From Euleptes europaea (lineage: Eukaryota; Chordata; Lepidosauria; Squamata; Sphaerodactylidae), in assembly GCF_029931775.1 (NCBI RefSeq), contig NC_079312.1:16437821-16501820 (forward strand): a stretch of DNA of 64,000 nt, in the 5' to 3' direction. Shown here piece by piece: positions 61,877 to 64,000 of this stretch. Positions within the stretch are counted from its first letter, which is position 1. Each line of letters opens with the position of its first letter. Under the pieces are notes generated by a model. The model saw nothing but the letters and a program-made list of their open reading frames with translations, ran no database searches and was not told the origin of the DNA. Position numbers and translations under genes: made by a program.

Positions 61877-64000
61877 TTTTTTTTTTTTTATAATTTTTTT
61901 TATTATTTTCATAATAAACACACAAAAATAAAAAAATAAAAAATAAAAAATAAAATAAAAATTACATGTACATAAAAAGAAAAACAAAAGTTACATAATC
62001 AGGACACAATTTATCCATTATTACAATATTCAAATCATTTTATAAAACATGTGCCCCGAATACAAAAACCCTCCGCCCACCAGTGCCCTCCACCATTGGA
62101 CTTCCGATGAAGTGTTATGGCATATAAAAAGAAAAAGCTATTATTATATCATATTAAAAATCATCTTATACTATAATTCGTTAACTATACTTTTAAAATC
62201 CGTTTTTGCCACTTTATCCCAATATGCGGTGGCCTTTGCCCACGTAGATTTAAATTCCTCCATATCTTTATCATATAGAAATGCTGTAATTTTGGCCATC
62301 CGCATATACATCCATAATTTTTCTCGCCACTCTTTAATTGAAGGTTTATTTAACTGCTTCCATTTTTTAGCAATTATAATTCTTGCTGCAGCAAAACTAT
62401 ATTGGCATATGACTCTGTCACCTTTATCCAAATCTTTTTTTGGTATTCCCAATAGACAAAAGGCGGGGTCTTTCTTAATTTTTAATTTAATCAAATCATT
62501 CGTTTCGTTCAAAACTAATCTCCAAAACCTCCTTATTTTTTTGCAAAACCACCAAACATGCATAAATGTACCTATTTCTGTACCACATTTCCAACATATA
62601 TTTTCCTCATCTTTCTTCATTTTACTTAATAATACAGGAGTTATATGCCATCTGTAAAACATTTTATACAAATTCTCTCTTATTTCATTTGAAATTGTAA
62701 ACTTAAATTCTTTTTTCCATAACTTTTCCCAAATTTCCAAATCTATATTATAACCTAAATCTCTCATCCATTTCAGCATCACTAACTTAATCCTTTCTTG
62801 TTCTAAATTTGTCTCTATAAGTAATTTATAAATCCTACCTATCAATCCTTTATTACCCTTAGATAGTATAACCTCAAATTTTGATTTGGTTTGATTAAAA
62901 CCTAACCTATTATCTTTATTAAAAACATCTCTTAATTTATAATACATAAACCAATCTTTAATCAAAATTTCTTCTTTTGATTTCAGTTCCCATATACCAT
63001 CTTTATATTCTGTTATTTCTCTATAATTATCACAATCCAAATTTAAATGTGCACCTCTTCTCATAAATGCTTCTATAGGGTTAATCCAACCAGGTGTTCT
63101 ACTTTCAAAAACTTCTTTATATTTATTCCAGATTTGCAGTAAATTTTTCCTAATAATATGAGAATTAAATTCTTTATTTACTTTCTCTTTATCATACCAC
63201 AAGTAAGCATGCCACCCGAATCTCAGTTTAAAACCTTCTAATTCTAATAATTTCGGATTCTCTAAGAGAATCCAGTTTCTAATCCAGGTGAAACATGCTG
63301 CTTGATAATACAATTTCAAATCTGGTAATCCAAATCCACCCGTGTCTTTTTGCTCAATTAAGTTATTGTATGCAATTCTATGTCTTTCTTTACTCCAGAG
63401 AAAACTCATAATATCTTTTTTCCAAACATCAAATATCTGTACACCCTTAATTATTGGGAGATTTTGAAACAAGAAGAGCATTTTAGGTAATAGCATCATT
63501 TTTACTACTGAAATTCTTCCCCATAACGATAATGGCAGTTTTTCCCAACTTATCAAATCCTTTTTTATCTGTTGCCATTGGATCACATAATTATCTTGAA
63601 ATAAGTTAAGGTTGTTATTTGATAACCATATACCTAAATATTTAACTTTATTTTCAATATTAAACCCCGTCTTTTTTACTAATATTTGTTGTTGTGAGAG
63701 AGTCATATTCTTAGTTATAATCTTAGTTTTAATTTTGTTAACTTTAAACCCTGAAAGCTTTCCATAAACCTCCAAAATTTTATTCCATCTGTCAATTTGT
63801 TCAATCGGATCAGTCAAAAAACATACTACATCGTCCGCATATGCTTTAAACATGTAATGATTTCTACCTATTCGTACACCAACTACATCACTATTTCTAA
63901 GATTATGCAATAGTAATTCTAATACTAAAATAAACAGTAAAGGGGAAAGAGGACATCCCTGTCTCGTTCCCCTTTGAATTTCTATTTTGGGTGATAATGA
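61877..64000 (-). mobile_element. L1 LINE, 3' part, ORF2 open to the window edge
   Basis: The ORF runs on the - strand from the window edge to a stop at 62171, at least 609 codons with no break. It contains RGTRQGCPLSPLLFILVLEL, the catalytic FKAYADDVVCFL, GFKVNKIKTK, VKYLGIWL, and a C-terminal CWKCGTEIGTFMHVWWFC zinc-knuckle-like motif. These are L1-clade features. The 3' UTR is A-rich and ends in a run of 13 T (given strand) at 61877. The long open frame suggests a young copy; the 5' end is outside. Confidence 0.93.

Noticed and set aside
62049-62657. 202-codon + strand frame
   Set aside because: Antisense shadow of the L1 ORF2.
1-64000. CRISPR array, operon or prokaryotic system
   Set aside because: Spliced genes, SINEs and LINEs show vertebrate nuclear DNA; no spaced direct repeats of CRISPR type were seen.

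Overview
This is a repeat-rich vertebrate nuclear window. The transposon mix points to a squamate reptile: CR1 and L3-like LINEs, Bov-B LINE pieces, an L1 ORF2, tRNA-derived and 5S rRNA-derived SINEs with Bov-B-like tails, and many short hAT elements with 8-bp target duplications. Species cannot be named from the sequence alone.

The host content is a direct tandem array of three TRIM (RBCC-PRY/SPRY, RFP/TRIM27/TRIM39-like) E3 ubiquitin ligase genes, all on the + strand. Gene A (1-12446) lacks its RING exon, which lies left of the window. Gene B (15964-29998) and gene C (39709-54757) run from start codon to stop codon. Exon sizes and phases repeat across the copies: RING+B-box exon, a second separate B-box exon, 96-bp and 231-bp coiled-coil exons, a 23-bp exon, a 110-119-bp exon, a 33-bp exon and a 518-bp PRY/SPRY exon. 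Gene C assembles into 542 codons and gene B into 472 codons (without its damaged second B-box exon). A broken RING exon lies in antisense at about 13385-13625.

The main oddity is the extra B-box exon. It is in phase 0 at both ends, so it can be included or skipped without shifting frame. Inclusion gives a protein with two successive B-box type 2 domains. It is open in A and C. In B it has lost a zinc ligand and carries a 202-bp hAT element.

Layout: 1-12446 gene A, with a 5'-inverted CR1 in one intron and a long CR1 with a nested Bov-B piece in the next; 12447-15963 A's 3' flank, the antisense RING fragment, SINEs and B's promoter region with a 158-bp-period direct repeat; 15964-29998 gene B; 30000-39708 B's 3' flank with two LTR fossils, several DNA elements, a Bov-B piece and C's GC-rich promoter region with a 291-bp hAT element; 39709-54757 gene C, whose sixth intron (between the 119-bp and 33-bp exons) holds a deeply nested set of transposons; 54758-61870 C's 3' flank ending in a large inverted duplication; 61870-64000 the 3' part of an L1 on the - strand.

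Shared and private insertions give a relative order. An L3-like LINE after the 119-bp exon is shared by A and C but absent from B, and A and C proteins are also closest, so B diverged first although it sits between them. The three genes are inferred to encode related cytoplasmic ubiquitin ligases whose PRY/SPRY surfaces have diverged. No ligand or substrate can be read from the sequence.
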